DNA of 64,000 nucleotides from positions 682,001-746,000 of the forward strand of contig CAUVYP010000262.1 of NCBI GenBank assembly GCA_963556195.1. Direction: 5' to 3'. The notes under the pieces were generated by a model. That model searched no databases and was not told the DNA's origin. It worked only from the letters and a program-made list of their open reading frames with translations. Positions 63,283 to 64,000 of the stretch are shown piece after piece (position 1 is the first letter of the stretch; each line of letters begins with the position of its first letter). The DNA comes from Sepiola atlantica (lineage: Eukaryota; Mollusca; Cephalopoda; Sepiida; Sepiolidae). Made by a program: the position numbers and the translations under genes.

Positions 63283-64000
63283 TTAGCGCGTTTTAAAGTT
63301 GATATCGCTTTTGTTTATAACTTCCACATTTATTCGAATTGTGCAACGAAACTTTGCAGACAGTCGCGGATAGGCCTTTTCTAGTGAGGTACCAAGTTTC
63401 AGAAGTGCAGCTCTTTTACTGCCGGAGATATATCGATACAAACTGAATACGCAAAACATCAAAAAAGTTTAGCGCGTTTTAAAGTTGATATCCCTTTTGT
63501 TTATAACTTCCACATTTATTCGAATTGTCGAACGAAACTTTGCAGACAGTCGCGGATAAGCCTTTTTGCTAGTGAAGTACCAAGTTTCAGAAGTGCAGCT
63601 CTAGTACTGCCGGAGATATGCCGATACAAACTGAATACGCAAAACATCAACAAAATTTAGCGCGTTTTAAAGTTGATATGGCTTTTGTTTATAACTTCCA
63701 CATTTATTCGAATTGTGCAACGAAACTTTGCAGACAACCGCGGAGACACATTTACTACTGAAGTACCAAGTTTCAGAAGTGCAGCTCTTGTACTGCCGGA
63801 GATATGTCGATACAAACTGAATACGCAAAACATCAACAAAATTTAGCGCGTTTTAAAGTTGATATCGCTTTTGTTTATAACTTCCACATTTATTCGAATT
63901 GTGCAACGAAACTTTGCAGACAGTCGCGGAGACGCATTTTCTACTGAGGATCCAAGTTTCAGAAGTGCAGCTCTTGTACTGCCGGTGATATGTCGATACA
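63283..64000. repeat. 23-monomer-period repeat, right copy, cut by window end
   Basis: Partner of 59005-59749. It contains the only 188-bp monomer (63469, GCCTTTTTGCTAGTG near 63561). The last unit is truncated at 158 bp by the window edge, so the extent of this duplication is unknown. Confidence 0.8.

Larger units (their letters stand above)
1..64000. repeat. 186-bp satellite DNA array filling the window
   Basis: About 344 head-to-tail monomers of 186 bp occupy every base. Phase is kept from 55 to 63843 with only 1-2 bp indels, located in the monomers starting at 1543, 5076, 24233, 28138, 30555, 34460, 35389, 36318, 39293, 40222, 46545, 52496 and 60308 (each -1), 59005 (+1) and 63469 (+2). 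All monomers face the same way. Invariant landmarks include GATATC, TTCGAA, GGAGATAT and ACTTTGCAGAC. Tandem satellites of one nucleosome-plus-linker length are typical of eukaryotic centromeric and pericentromeric heterochromatin; the location here is inferred. No gene, mobile element or unique sequence is present, and no base use unlike the rest marks a foreign segment. It has no recognisable relation to a satellite I can name. Confidence 0.98.

Noticed and set aside
1..64000. CRISPR array
   Set aside because: Repeats are 186 bp with no unique spacers between them. Variation is spread through the unit rather than confined to spacers, and no cas-like gene is present.
1..64000. Gene for a tandem-repeat protein, such as a surface or structural protein
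   Set aside because: No frame stays open over more than about three monomers. The longest (2928-3398, minus) is 156 codons, and frame-breaking 1-bp indels are not compensated.
1..64000. Transposon, LTR, tRNA, rRNA or 5S-derived origin for the unit
   Set aside because: I saw no terminal repeats, target-site duplications, poly-A tail, RNA polymerase III A/B boxes with proper spacing, or tRNA-like folding in the 186-bp unit. A database search would be the decisive test.
1..64000. Identification of a species or of a named satellite family
   Set aside because: No unique flanking sequence is present and I do not recognise the 186-bp consensus. CpG retention only weakly suggests an invertebrate. 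A search of a consensus monomer against satellite and genome databases would settle it.

Overview
The whole 64 kb window is one uninterrupted tandem satellite array. The repeat unit is 186 bp and every copy is head-to-tail in the same orientation. Taking the TTA at position 55 as monomer position 1, the phase can be followed to 63843. The distance is 63,788 bp, which equals 343 x 186 minus 10, and the 10 bp are fully explained by thirteen 1-bp deletions, one 1-bp insertion and one 2-bp insertion, each of which I located. Two partial monomers close the ends (1-54 and 63843-64000). I see no gene, RNA gene, transposon, CRISPR array, inversion or unique spacer. The many ~60-codon reading frames are by-products of a repeat whose length (62 x 3) is a multiple of three.

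This is eukaryotic heterochromatin and plausibly (peri)centromeric, but nothing unique is present to name the species. A consensus-like monomer is about 39% GC by my hand count and carries about ten CpGs, more than base composition predicts. That argues against a strongly CpG-methylating genome such as a vertebrate and fits an invertebrate better; this is inference only.

The biology lies in the higher-order structure. Monomers fall into recognisable types distinguished by a few two- or three-state sites, and ordered runs of types recur as higher-order repeats (HORs). From left to right: 1-5446, diverged monomers with only decayed HOR traces; 5447-8794, a 13-monomer-period duplication; 6005-13444 and 13445-21070, a head-to-tail pair of about 40/41 monomers, each containing an internal 6-monomer-period duplication; 21443-35016, four successive versions of a 21-monomer unit (3905 bp), the last partial; 35017-38920 and 38921-42824, a nearly identical pair of 21-monomer units (3904 bp); 42825-49147, mixed older monomers; 49148-52309, an 8/9-monomer pair; 52867-55470 and 55471-58074, an exact 14-monomer pair (2604 bp); 58075-64000, further versions, with a partial third 14-monomer copy at 60679 and a 23-monomer-period repeat running off the right edge.

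Two themes link the regions. A short cassette, called o-p-q-r here, recurs eleven times (twice without a clear o and r), often at multiples of 21 monomers, which suggests an ancestral HOR of about 21 (or 42) monomers. Several HOR junctions or length differences lie inside chimeric monomers, the expected trace of unequal crossing-over or conversion. Type letters (a-s, x, y, z, w, A, B, v) are my own labels. All repeat identities come from reading by eye, not from an aligner.
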